A stretch of 43,377 bases of DNA, taken from Flavobacteriales bacterium. GTDB taxonomy: Bacteria; Bacteroidota; Bacteroidia; UBA10329. The notes below the pieces were generated by a model. That model was not told where the DNA came from. It was given only the letters and a program-made list of their open reading frames with translations, and searched no databases. How positions within the stretch are numbered: position 1 is the first letter of the stretch; the number at the start of each line of letters is the position of its first letter. The position numbers and the translations under genes are program-made. Positions 30,657 to 39,087 of this stretch are shown here, one piece after another. The stretch lies in assembly GCA_016124845.1 (NCBI GenBank), contig WGMW01000018.1:1-43377 (forward strand). The letters are read 5' to 3'.

Positions 30657-33053
30657 ATGAAAAGAAGTATTAAAAAGGTAGCTGTACTCGGTTCTGGTGT
30701 GATGGGGTCGCGTATTGCATGTCATTTTGCCAACGTAGGTTTGGAGGTGCTTCTTCTTGATATTGTTCCGCGCGAGCCGAACGATGCTGAGAAGGCGAAA
30801 GGACTGACAACCGAGCATCCAGCGGTAAGAAACCGCATTGTGAATGATGCATTGGCGTTTGCCATCAAGTCGAACCCGAACCCACTTTACAAGAAGTCGT
30901 TCGCAAGCCGCATCACCACAGGAAACTTTGATGACGATATGCCGAAGATCGCTGAGTGCGATTGGGTGATCGAGGTCGTTGTAGAGCGCTTGGACATTAA
31001 GCAGCAGGTATTTGCCAATGTGGAAAAATACCGCAAGCCAGGAACGCTGATCACATCAAACACATCAGGTATTCCTATTCATATGATGTTGGAAGGAAGA
31101 AGCGAGGATTTCCAGAAGCATTTTGCTGGAACGCACTTCTTCAACCCACCGCGTTATCTGAAATTGCTGGAGATCATCCCAACTCCGAAAACGGATCCGG
31201 CTGTCACTGATTTCTTGATGGATTACGGTGATCGTTTCCTTGGTAAGACCACCGTATTGTGTAAAGACACGCCAGCGTTCATCGCAAACCGTGTGGGTGT
31301 TTACAGCATTCAGGCATTGTTCCACTTGGTGGAGGAAATGGACCTGACGGTTACCGAAGTGGATAAGATGACAGGGCCGATTCTTGGTCGTGCCAAGTCT
31401 GCCACTTTCAGAACATGTGATGTGGTCGGTTTGGATACGTTGGTTCTTGTGGCTGGCGGATTGAAGCAGAACTGCCCGAACGATGAAGCCAATCACCTTT
31501 TCGATGTTCCTGGATACATCACCAAAATGGTGGAGAACGGCTGGATCGGTTCCAAGGCTGGACAAGGTTTCTATAAGAAGGAAGGGAAGACCATCCTTGA
31601 ATTGAACCTGAAAACATTGGAGTATCAGGAAGCCGCCAAAGTTGACTTCCCAACGTTGAAGGCTGCAAAGGCTGAGGATAATCTTCGCAAGCGAATGAAG
31701 ATCCTTGCTGGTGGAACCGACAAGGCAGGTGAATTCTACCGCAAGGCGTTCTACGGGTTGTTCCAGTACGCGGCAAACCGTATTCCTGAAATTTCTGACG
31801 ACCTATATAAGATTGATGATGCCATCGGTGCTGGATTCGGTTGGCAGTTGGGACCATTCGCTACTTGGGATGCACTTGGCGTTGCCGAGACCGTAAAGGC
31901 AATGGAAGAAGCTGGCAAGAAGCCTGCTCAGTGGGTGTACGACATGCTTGCAAAAGGCTGCGACACCTTCTACAAAGCGAAAGACGGCAAGCAGTTGTAC
32001 TACGATATTCCTTCGGGAGACTACAAAGTGGTTCCTGGAACGGAAGACCTTATCATATTGGATAACCTACGTGAGAACAACGTGGTTTGGAGCAACACAG
32101 GAGCAACCATCTTCGACCTTGGCGATGGCGTTCTGAACTTGGAGTTCCACACGAAGATGAACACCATCGGTAGCGAGATCCTTCAGGGAATCAATAAGGC
32201 GATCGACCTTGCCGAAGGCGATGCGAAATGGAAAGGTGTTGTGATCGCTAACAATGGCGAGAATTTCTCTGCTGGTGCCAACTTGGGAATGATCTTCATG
32301 CTTGCTGCTCAGCAAGAAGTTGAAGAATTGGACATGGCGGTGAAAGCTTTCCAAGATACCGTCATGCGAATCCGTTACTCATCCATTCCAGTTGTTTCTG
32401 CACCACACGGAATGGCGTTGGGCGGAGGTTGCGAGATCTGTCTGCACTCAGATAAGGTCATCGCGGCAGCGGAAACATATATCGGATTGGTTGAGTTCGG
32501 AGCGGGAGTTATCCCAGCAGGTGCTGGATCGAAAGAAATGGCTTTGCGCGCTTCTGACGATTTCCAAAAAGACAACTTGGAATTGCCAGCATTGCGTGAA
32601 CGCTTCCTGACAGTAGGTATGGCAAAAGTGGCCACATCTGCCGAAGAGGCCTTCGAATTGGGCATCCTCAGAAAAGGAATCGATGAGGTTTCTGTTTCTG
32701 CCGAAAGAAGGATCGGTCGTGCCAAGCGCGCAGTTATCGAACTGTACGAGCAAGGCTACTCGCAACCAGCAGAGCGCAAGGATATTAAGGTCTTGGGCAA
32801 GAAAGGGCTGGGAATTTTCGTTGCAGGAGCACGGAGCATGGAAAGCGCCAAGTACATTTCTGAACACGACAGGATCATTTCTGAAGAGTTCGGTTACGTG
32901 CTTGCAGGAGGCGACCTCTCCCAGGCTACAGAAGTATCGGAAAGATACCTTCTCGGCCTGGAGCGTAAAGCCTTCCTGAAACTGGCCATGACCCGCAAGT
33001 CGATGGAAAGGATGCAGAGCCTGGTAACCACAGGTAGACCACTTAGAAACTGA
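30657..33053 (+). CDS. 3-hydroxyacyl-CoA dehydrogenase / enoyl-CoA hydratase fusion (FadB-like)
   Basis: A 798-residue bifunctional beta-oxidation enzyme. The N-terminal dehydrogenase has the NAD-binding loop VLGSGVMGSRIACHFA (residues about 10-25), then GTHFFNPPRYLKLLEI and a C-terminal 3HCDH helical domain that includes AFIANRVGVY. The crotonase-like hydratase follows (NGENFSAGANLGMIF near 531, GGCEICLH near 588, GLVEFGAGVIPAG near 612 with the catalytic Glu position). Domain order is dehydrogenase then hydratase, the reverse of E. coli FadB, as is common in Bacteroidota. It hydrates enoyl-CoA and oxidises the hydroxy product to ketoacyl-CoA for the thiolase. Operon context supports this. 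Confidence 0.9.
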   Translation: MKRSIKKVAVLGSGVMGSRIACHFANVGLEVLLLDIVPREPNDAEKAKGLTTEHPAVRNRIVNDALAFAIKSNPNPLYKKSFASRITTGNFDDDMPKIAECDWVIEVVVERLDIKQQVFANVEKYRKPGTLITSNTSGIPIHMMLEGRSEDFQKHFAGTHFFNPPRYLKLLEIIPTPKTDPAVTDFLMDYGDRFLGKTTVLCKDTPAFIANRVGVYSIQALFHLVEEMDLTVTEVDKMTGPILGRAKSATFRTCDVVGLDTLVLVAGGLKQNCPNDEANHLFDVPGYITKMVENGWIGSKAGQGFYKKEGKTILELNLKTLEYQEAAKVDFPTLKAAKAEDNLRKRMKILAGGTDKAGEFYRKAFYGLFQYAANRIPEISDDLYKIDDAIGAGFGWQLGPFATWDALGVAETVKAMEEAGKKPAQWVYDMLAKGCDTFYKAKDGKQLYYDIPSGDYKVVPGTEDLIILDNLRENNVVWSNTGATIFDLGDGVLNLEFHTKMNTIGSEILQGINKAIDLAEGDAKWKGVVIANNGENFSAGANLGMIFMLAAQQEVEELDMAVKAFQDTVMRIRYSSIPVVSAPHGMALGGGCEICLHSDKVIAAAETYIGLVEFGAGVIPAGAGSKEMALRASDDFQKDNLELPALRERFLTVGMAKVATSAEEAFELGILRKGIDEVSVSAERRIGRAKRAVIELYEQGYSQPAERKDIKVLGKKGLGIFVAGARSMESAKYISEHDRIISEEFGYVLAGGDLSQATEVSERYLLGLERKAFLKLAMTRKSMERMQSLVTTGRPLRN

Positions 33054-33085
33054 TCCTTTCCTTTGTATAAATGCAAGGAAAGGCC

Positions 33086-33673
33086 ATGCTAAAGCACCGT
33101 GTCAAATTCATCATCATATTGTTTCTCAGCGCAGCACCGATCTTACTCTTCGGTCAGTCATCCGAGCGGCCAAAATTTGCCCCAAGGAGAGACAAGCACA
33201 GGAACGTACGCGATGAGTTTGACCGCAAGCAAGGGCTATGGAAACTCTATTCTGCTTCGCGATTGCTCATTGCAGAGATCGAATACCAGAACGACAAGAA
33301 GCACGGCATGTCCAGACGCTACTACCCGCATACGGGTGAGCTTATGGAAGAGGCTGAGTATTTTGATGGTAAGAAGCACGGAACGTATAGGAAGTTCTAT
33401 TACACGGGTGCCGCTAAAACGGAGGGCGAATACGAAAAGAACAAGCGCACAGGCTACTGGGTCAATTATTACCACAACACGGGCGAAATACGCTCTGAAG
33501 GTAATTATGAACGAGGCCAGAAGACAGGCGATTGGAAGTATTACGATTCCCAAGGCGACCTCAAATACACCTATACCTACGACAAAGGAGTTCTTGTGGC
33601 CAAGGATGGAGTTTCTATCGAAGAATTGAAAAAATTAGAAGAACAGAAGAATCAAACGATAAACATTAAATAA
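33086..33673 (+). CDS. Secreted MORN/YwqK-repeat protein within the fad operon
   Basis: A 195-residue protein (ATG 33086, or 33071 five codons earlier) with a signal peptide (MLKHRVKFIIILFLSAAPILLFG, cleavage before QSSER). About four YwqK-type MORN repeats follow, for example HGMSRRYYPHTGELMEEAEY, HGTYRKFYYTGAAKTEGEY and TGYWVNYYHNTGEIRSEGNY. It lies between the FadB-like and thiolase genes with close spacing, so it is part of the operon. An exported repeat protein in a cytosolic beta-oxidation operon is unexpected; it may sense or present envelope lipids, but no role is known. Similar MORN protein at 544-1032. Confidence 0.8.
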   Translation: MLKHRVKFIIILFLSAAPILLFGQSSERPKFAPRRDKHRNVRDEFDRKQGLWKLYSASRLLIAEIEYQNDKKHGMSRRYYPHTGELMEEAEYFDGKKHGTYRKFYYTGAAKTEGEYEKNKRTGYWVNYYHNTGEIRSEGNYERGQKTGDWKYYDSQGDLKYTYTYDKGVLVAKDGVSIEELKKLEEQKNQTINIK

Positions 33674-33674
33674 C

Positions 33675-34850
33675 ATGGACGCATACATTGTAGCAGGATT
33701 CAGATCAGCGGTCGGTAAGGCGCCACGCGGTGTATTCAAATTCACCCGCCCGGACGACATTGCGGCAGATGTGATCAAGCATCTGGTAGCATCTGTTCCT
33801 AACTTGGATAAGGACACAATTGACGATGTGATCGCTGGTTGTGCCACGCCAGAGGCCGAACTCGGTCTCAACATCGGCAGAATGATCTCTTTGATGGGAT
33901 TGGATACCGTAAAGGTTCCTGGAATGACCGTGAACCGTTACTGCTCATCAGGTTTGGAGACAATTGCCATTGCCGCATCAAAAATTCACGCTGGCTTGGC
34001 CGATTGCATCATTGCAGGAGGTGTGGAGAGCATGAGCCCGATGCCATTCGGTGGTTGGACGGTCACTCCGAATTACGAAGTTGCCAAGTACCACTCTGAT
34101 TGGTACTGGGGAATGGGACTTACCGCAGAGGAAGTTGCCGAGAAGTACAACGTGAGCCGCGAGGATCAGGATGCTTTTTCTGTGCGGTCGCACGACAGAG
34201 CGTTGGCTGCCATTGCCAGCGGACGTTTCAAAGACGACATCGTTCCAATTACCGTGAACGAAGTTTACTTGGATGCCAACGAGAAAAGAGCCGAGCGTTC
34301 TTATGTGGTAGATACCGATGAAGGTCCTCGTAAAGGAACCAATATCGAAGCGCTGTCAAGACTTCGCCCCGTATTCAAGACCGGTGGTTCTGTAACCGCT
34401 GGTAACTCATCTCAGACATCTGACGGTGCTGCCTTTGTAATGGTGGTTTCTGAGAAGAAATTAAAGGAGCTTGGCGTTGAGCCGATCGCCCGTGTGGTTT
34501 CTTATGCCGTAACAGGTTTGGAGCCTCGCGAAATGGGTGTCGGTCCGATCACTGCCATTCCAGCTGCGTTGAAGATCGCTGGTATCAAGCAGGACGACCT
34601 TGACATCATCGAACTGAACGAAGCATTCGCATCGCAGTCATTGGCTGTTGTTCGCACACTTGGTCTGAATGAGGACAAGGTGAACGTGAACGGAGGTGCC
34701 ATTGCCTTGGGTCACCCACTGGGTTGTACTGGTGGAAAACTCACTGTTCAGATGATGAACGAGTTGAAGAAGACAGGCGGTAAGTACGGTATGGTGACCA
34801 TGTGTGTGGGAACCGGACAGGGTGCTGCCGGTGTATTCGAAATGATGTAA
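33675..34850 (+). CDS. fadA: Acetyl-CoA C-acyltransferase (3-ketoacyl-CoA thiolase)
   Basis: A 391-residue thiolase. The acyl-binding Cys is in VNRYCSSGLETI (about residue 90), the His in ALGHPLGCTGG (about 347) and the second Cys in TMCVGTGQGAAGVFE (about 377); together these give the thiolase catalytic set. The typical GGVESMSPMPFGG and NEAFASQSLAV segments are present. It splits 3-ketoacyl-CoA with CoA to acetyl-CoA, the last step of beta-oxidation. ATG follows the MORN gene stop by 1 nt, so translation is coupled. A 128-bp inverted repeat follows. Confidence 0.93.
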   Translation: MDAYIVAGFRSAVGKAPRGVFKFTRPDDIAADVIKHLVASVPNLDKDTIDDVIAGCATPEAELGLNIGRMISLMGLDTVKVPGMTVNRYCSSGLETIAIAASKIHAGLADCIIAGGVESMSPMPFGGWTVTPNYEVAKYHSDWYWGMGLTAEEVAEKYNVSREDQDAFSVRSHDRALAAIASGRFKDDIVPITVNEVYLDANEKRAERSYVVDTDEGPRKGTNIEALSRLRPVFKTGGSVTAGNSSQTSDGAAFVMVVSEKKLKELGVEPIARVVSYAVTGLEPREMGVGPITAIPAALKIAGIKQDDLDIIELNEAFASQSLAVVRTLGLNEDKVNVNGGAIALGHPLGCTGGKLTVQMMNELKKTGGKYGMVTMCVGTGQGAAGVFEMM

Positions 34851-34852
34851 GA

Positions 34853-34980
34853 CTGATGCGAATTACGAATTGAATACGAATATGACGAATACGTGCGCTG
34901 ACCGTTCAATCTTGAGCTGCGATTGCGGAAGCAGCATTCGTCATATTCGTACCGCTTGCGGCATTCGTAATTCGTATCAG
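34853..34980. repeat. 128-bp nested inverted-repeat element
   Basis: Outer arms CTGATGCGAATTACGAAT (34853-34870) and ATTCGTAATTCGTATCAG (34963-34980), 17 of 18 matched. Inner arms TACGAATATGACGAAT (34875-34890) and ATTCGTCATATTCGTA (34936-34951) match perfectly. Parts read as heptamers ATTCGTA. MITE-like size; no coding capacity. It lies between the thiolase and acyl-CoA dehydrogenase genes. Confidence 0.75.
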
Positions 34981-35016
34981 CGCTAACTAAGACAACAATT
35001 ACAAAACACAATAAGA

Positions 35017-36807
35017 ATGGAAACAGTAGAAAAAAAGGCGCTGCAAGGTGGTGAGTGGCTCGTTCGCGAGTCTGAGTACCAAGACGTTTTTACTCCAGAA
35101 GAGTGGACGGAAGAGCAGCAGATGATCGCGCAGACATGTCGTGATTTCATCGCACAGGAGGTAACTCCGAACTTGGACCGCATCGACACCTTGGAAGAAG
35201 GTCTGATGGCCGGTCTGATGGACAAAGCAGGTGAGTTGGGTCTGTTGGCCATCACCGTTCCTGAGCAGTACGGTGGCATGGGAGCCAGCTTCAATACCAG
35301 CTGTCTGGTGGCCGAAGCAACAGGTTCTGGACATTCGTTCTCAGTGGCTATTTCAGCCCACACGGGAATCGGAACGCTGCCACTTCAGTATTACGGAAAC
35401 GAAGCTCAGAAGCAGAAATATCTTCCTGGTCTTGCCAGCGGTGAGTTGAAGGCTTCTTACGCTTTGACCGAGCCAAGCGCTGGATCGGATGCGAACTCAG
35501 GAAAGACCAAAGCGGTTCTTTCTGAGGATGGAAAGCATTACATCCTGAACGGACAGAAGATGTGGATCACCAATGCGGGATTCGCTGACCTGTTCACCGT
35601 TTTCGCCAAGATCGATGACGACAAGAACCTGAGCGCTTTCTTGGTTGAAGGCAGTTGGGAAGGAGTGAGCCTGAACGCAGAGGAGAAGAAGATGGGTATC
35701 AAGGGTTCATCTACCCGCCAAGTGTTCTTCAATAATGTGAAAGTTCCTGTGGAGAACCTGCTTTCCGAAAGAGGAAATGGTTTCAAGATCGCGGTGAACA
35801 TTTTGAACATCGGTCGTATCAAATTGGGTGCTGCTGCCATCGGTGGTGGTAAGCAAGCCATCACACAATCGGTGAACTACGCCAACGAGCGCGAACAGTT
35901 CGGTCGTTCCATCACCAAGTATGGTGCGATCCAATACAAATTGGCGCAGCAGGCCATCCTTTGCTGGGTGAACGAATCTGCAACCTACCGTGCTGGACAG
36001 GACATCGAAAACTGCATCGACCGATACATCTCTGAAGGCATGGACCCAGAGCAGGCAAAACTGAAAGGTGTTGCTTCTTACGCTGTGGAGTGCGCCATCC
36101 TTAAAGTATTCGGTTCTGAGATGATCGACTACGTGGTGGACGAGGCGGTTCAGATCTACGGTGGTATGGGCTTCAGTGCCGAGTCGCCAGTAGAGCGCGC
36201 GTATCGTGATGCACGTATCAACCGCATCTTCGAGGGAACCAACGAGATCAACCGTATGCTCACCGTGAACATGATGCTTCAGAAAGCCATGAAAGGTGAG
36301 TTGGATCTGATGGGACCTGCACAGAAAGTGGCTGGTGAGTTGATGAGCATTCCTGAGCTTGGCGAAGAGGACAACAGCCTTTTCGGTAAGGAGAAAGGAT
36401 ACCTGAAGAACTTCAAGAAGGCCGCATTGATGGTGGCCGGATCTGCGGTTCAGAAATTGGCCATGACATTGGCCAAGGAGCAGGAAGTGCTGATGAACAT
36501 TGCCGACATTCTGACCGCCATCTACACGGCCGAAAGCGCATTGCTTCGTGCTGAGAAGATGGTGAGCGTGAAAGGCGAAGCTGCTTGCGCTGCACAGATC
36601 GATATGGTAAAAGTTTACTTCAACGACACGGCCGACAACATCTGGAAGTGGGGCAAGGACGCCATTGCTTCTTATGCCGAAGGCGATGAGTTGAAGATGA
36701 TGAACCTTGGAATCAAGCGATTCACCAAGACGGATGTTTACAATGTGAAAGACGCCCGTAGAAGAATCGCCAAAGTGATCATTGACGAGAACAAGTATCC
36801 TTTCTAA
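35017..36807 (+). CDS. Acyl-CoA dehydrogenase
   Basis: A 596-residue FAD-dependent acyl-CoA dehydrogenase with a C-terminal extension relative to the 380-residue short type. Core segments: YALTEPSAGSDANSG (about residues 149-163, FAD and substrate binding), KMWITNAGFADLF, ERGNGFKIAVNILNIGRI and the catalytic-base region INRIFEGTNEINRM (about 402-415). The extension (residues 430-596) is helical. It makes the first step of beta-oxidation, acyl-CoA to trans-2-enoyl-CoA, passing electrons to ETF (not in the window). Last gene of the operon, followed by a rho-independent terminator at 36839. Confidence 0.92.
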   Translation: METVEKKALQGGEWLVRESEYQDVFTPEEWTEEQQMIAQTCRDFIAQEVTPNLDRIDTLEEGLMAGLMDKAGELGLLAITVPEQYGGMGASFNTSCLVAEATGSGHSFSVAISAHTGIGTLPLQYYGNEAQKQKYLPGLASGELKASYALTEPSAGSDANSGKTKAVLSEDGKHYILNGQKMWITNAGFADLFTVFAKIDDDKNLSAFLVEGSWEGVSLNAEEKKMGIKGSSTRQVFFNNVKVPVENLLSERGNGFKIAVNILNIGRIKLGAAAIGGGKQAITQSVNYANEREQFGRSITKYGAIQYKLAQQAILCWVNESATYRAGQDIENCIDRYISEGMDPEQAKLKGVASYAVECAILKVFGSEMIDYVVDEAVQIYGGMGFSAESPVERAYRDARINRIFEGTNEINRMLTVNMMLQKAMKGELDLMGPAQKVAGELMSIPELGEEDNSLFGKEKGYLKNFKKAALMVAGSAVQKLAMTLAKEQEVLMNIADILTAIYTAESALLRAEKMVSVKGEAACAAQIDMVKVYFNDTADNIWKWGKDAIASYAEGDELKMMNLGIKRFTKTDVYNVKDARRRIAKVIIDENKYPF

Positions 36808-36838
36808 GGATAATTGGTTGATTGTATAGTAAGGTTGG

Positions 36839-36871
36839 CCCCGATCGGATTTCCGGTCGGGGTTTTCTTTT
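36839..36871 (+). terminator. Rho-independent terminator of the fad operon
   Basis: CCCCGATCGG (36839-36848), loop ATTT, CCGGTCGGGG (36853-36862) with one G-U pair, then TTTTCTTTT. It closes the operon beginning at marR. Confidence 0.8.
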
Positions 36872-36915
36872 GCCCACAGTTCTGTGGATGTACATTGCGG
36901 TCTCATCCTACCTTG

Positions 36916-37231
36916 ATTCGGGCACGAATGGGTGCAGAAAGGCTTCTCATCAGAAGCATTCGGGTACGAAAGAGCGTAGAAGGACCTCTCATCACATGTA
37001 TTCGGGTACGAAAGAGCGTAGAAGGATCTCTCATCACATGTATTCGGGTACGAAAGAGGGTGGAAAGACCCCTTATAACAGGCTTTCGTGTACGAAAGAG
37101 CGTAGAAAATCCTCTCATCAGAAGCATTCGGGTACGAATGAATGCAGAAAGACCTCTTGTCACAGGCTTTCGGGTACGAATGGATGCGGTAAGACCTCCT
37201 TTCAGAGGCATTCGGGCTTGTTCTGAGAGCG
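36916..37231. repeat. Tandem array of seven 42-bp units
   Basis: Units start at 36916, 36958, 37000, 37042, 37084, 37126 and 37168 (each exactly 42 bp), plus a partial eighth at 37210. Each unit begins (A/T)TTCGGGTACGAA or a close variant; arms TTCG and CGAA are kept in all seven while the four-nt loop varies (GGCA, GGTA, TGTA). Units 2 and 3 differ by one base, others by several. The array fills most of the 506-bp gap between the fad operon terminator and the ettA promoter. Confidence 0.85.
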
Positions 37232-37286
37232 ATTTCAGACATCCTTGAATATGAAGTCTTCAAATCTTAACTGAAGCAAGGCTTTC

Positions 37287-37294
37287 TATCTTTG
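37287..37294 (+). promoter_or_regulatory. -7 promoter box TATCTTTG for ettA
   Basis: Perfect TAnnTTTG match, 19 nt before the ATG at 37314 and 56 nt after the tandem array. Confidence 0.6.
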
Positions 37295-37313
37295 CCCCCC
37301 AATTTCACAAGCC

Positions 37314-38993
37314 ATGTCAGACGATAAGAAGGTCATTTTTTCGATGGTGGGCGTCAGCAAGACGTTCCAATCCAATAACAAGAAGGTTCTCAATAATATC
37401 TACCTCTCGTTCTTCTACGGGGCCAAGATCGGTATCATCGGTCTCAACGGTTCGGGTAAATCAACCCTCCTCAAGATCATCGCAGGGCAGGATAAGAGCT
37501 ACCAAGGCGATGTCGTTTTCTCTCCGGGGTATTCCGTTGGATACTTGGAGCAGGAACCGCAGCTCGACCCTGACAAGACCGTGAAGGAAGTGGTGATGGA
37601 GGCCGTGTCGGAACTGGCCGGCATCATGAAGGAATATGATGAGGTGAACCTGAAATTCGGGGAGCCGATGAGCGATGATGAGATGAACAAACTCATTGAG
37701 CGCCAAGGCGTATTGGCGGATAAGATCGAAGCGATGGGCGGCTGGGAACTCGACCACAAGCTCGAAAGGGCTATGGACGCGTTGCGTTGTCCTCCGGACG
37801 ATCAGAAGGTAGGAACCCTTTCAGGTGGGGAGAAGCGTAGAGTGGCGCTTTGCCGTCTGTTGCTTCAAGAACCGGACATCCTTCTTTTGGATGAGCCTAC
37901 CAACCACTTGGATGCCGAGAGTATCGATTGGTTGGAGCAGCACTTGCAGCAGTACAAGGGAACGGTCATCGGCATTACGCACGACCGTTACTTCCTCGAT
38001 AACGTGGCCGGATGGATTCTCGAACTCGATAGAGGTGAAGGTATTCCGTGGGAAGGAAACTATAGCTCTTGGTTGGATCAGAAGAGCAAGCGACTCAAGC
38101 AGGAGGAGAAGCAGGAAAGCAAGCGCAGAAAGACCCTCGAACGCGAGTTGGAGTGGGTGCGCATGAGCCCCAAGGCACGGCAGGCAAAGAGCAAGGCACG
38201 TTTGAGCGCATACGACAAGCTTTTGAATGAGGATGTGAAGCAGAAAGAGGAGAAGTTGGAGATCTTCATCCCCAACGGACCGCGTTTGGGAACCAACGTC
38301 ATCGATGCCATCGACATCTCCAAAGCCTATGGCGACAAGCTGCTTTACGAACACTTGAATTTCAGTCTGCCACCGAACGGGATCGTGGGCATCATTGGCC
38401 CTAACGGTGCGGGTAAGACCACACTTTTCCGCATGATCATGGGCTTGGAGACACCAGATACGGGACAGTTTATTGTGGGCGATACCGTAAAGGTGGCCTA
38501 CGTGGATCAGCAGCATCAGGACATCGACCCGAACAAGACTGTTTGGGAAACCATTTCTGACGGATTGGAAGAGATGGAACTGGGCGGAAGAAGGATCAAC
38601 TCACGCGCCTATGTGTCGCGTTTCAACTTCGGTGGTGGCGATCAGGGCAAGAAAGTAGGAATGCTTTCGGGTGGTGAAAGAAACCGCCTGCATTTGGCCA
38701 TGACCTTGAAGCAAGAAGCGAACGTGCTCTTGCTGGATGAGCCGACCAACGATATCGATGTGAACACGCTTCGAGCGTTGGAAGAAGGTCTGGAAAGCTT
38801 CGCAGGTTGTGCGGTCATCATCTCTCACGACCGTTGGTTCTTGGACCGTATCTGTACGCACATCCTCGCGTTCGAAGGCGATTCGCAGGTGTACTACTTC
38901 GAAGGTGGCTACTCCGATTATGAGGGGAACAAGAAGAAGCGCTTAGGAGACACAGGGCCAAAACGACTGAAGTATAGAAAGTTGGTTGGATAG
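37314..38993 (+). CDS. ettA: Energy-dependent translational throttle protein EttA (ABC-F)
   Basis: A 559-residue soluble ABC-F protein with two ATPase domains. First domain: Walker A GLNGSGKST (about 43-51), signature LSGGEKRRVALCRLL, Walker B DEPTNHLDAESIDWLE. Linker with basic helices (EKQESKRRKTLERELEWVRM) and SPKARQAKSKARL. Second domain: GPNGAGKTT, LSGGERNRLHLAMTL, DEPTNDIDVNTLRALE. It ends GPKRLKYRKLVG, like EttA from other phyla. EttA binds the ribosomal E site and gates the first peptide bond according to ATP/ADP. Length agrees with the family (about 555). The stop G is the first base of a heptad repeat. Confidence 0.92.
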   Translation: MSDDKKVIFSMVGVSKTFQSNNKKVLNNIYLSFFYGAKIGIIGLNGSGKSTLLKIIAGQDKSYQGDVVFSPGYSVGYLEQEPQLDPDKTVKEVVMEAVSELAGIMKEYDEVNLKFGEPMSDDEMNKLIERQGVLADKIEAMGGWELDHKLERAMDALRCPPDDQKVGTLSGGEKRRVALCRLLLQEPDILLLDEPTNHLDAESIDWLEQHLQQYKGTVIGITHDRYFLDNVAGWILELDRGEGIPWEGNYSSWLDQKSKRLKQEEKQESKRRKTLERELEWVRMSPKARQAKSKARLSAYDKLLNEDVKQKEEKLEIFIPNGPRLGTNVIDAIDISKAYGDKLLYEHLNFSLPPNGIVGIIGPNGAGKTTLFRMIMGLETPDTGQFIVGDTVKVAYVDQQHQDIDPNKTVWETISDGLEEMELGGRRINSRAYVSRFNFGGGDQGKKVGMLSGGERNRLHLAMTLKQEANVLLLDEPTNDIDVNTLRALEEGLESFAGCAVIISHDRWFLDRICTHILAFEGDSQVYYFEGGYSDYEGNKKKRLGDTGPKRLKYRKLVG

Positions 38994-39075
38994 TCCACGG
39001 TCCATCGTCCACAGTCCACGGTCCACGGTCCATCGACAATAGCTATCGACCATGGTCTATGGACTATCGACTAAG
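38993..39075. repeat. Heptad-phased repeat 5' of hisS
   Basis: Eleven consecutive 7-nt blocks in one register, starting at the last base of the ettA stop: GTCCACG, GTCCATC, GTCCACA, GTCCACG, GTCCACG, GTCCATC, then GACAATA, GCTATCG, ACCATGG, TCTATGG, ACTATCG. Ends 13 nt before hisS. The first half is near-tandem, the second half resembles its complement. Confidence 0.75.
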
Positions 39076-39087
39076 AAGCGAAATAAA

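Noticed and set aside
36916-37231. CRISPR array
   Set aside because: The whole 42-bp unit repeats; there are no unique spacers and no cas genes.
36814-37248. Plus-strand frame encoding 14-aa repeats (RVRKSVEGPLITCI-type)
   Set aside because: Begins inside the terminator region, has no start signal, and other frames of the array are equally open; treated as repeat DNA.
35707-37263. A 518-aa minus-strand open frame starting with 14-residue peptide repeats
   Set aside because: It is the tandem 42-bp array read as protein, joined to the antisense of the acyl-CoA dehydrogenase. Period 42 keeps frames open by arithmetic, and the real gene lies on the other strand.
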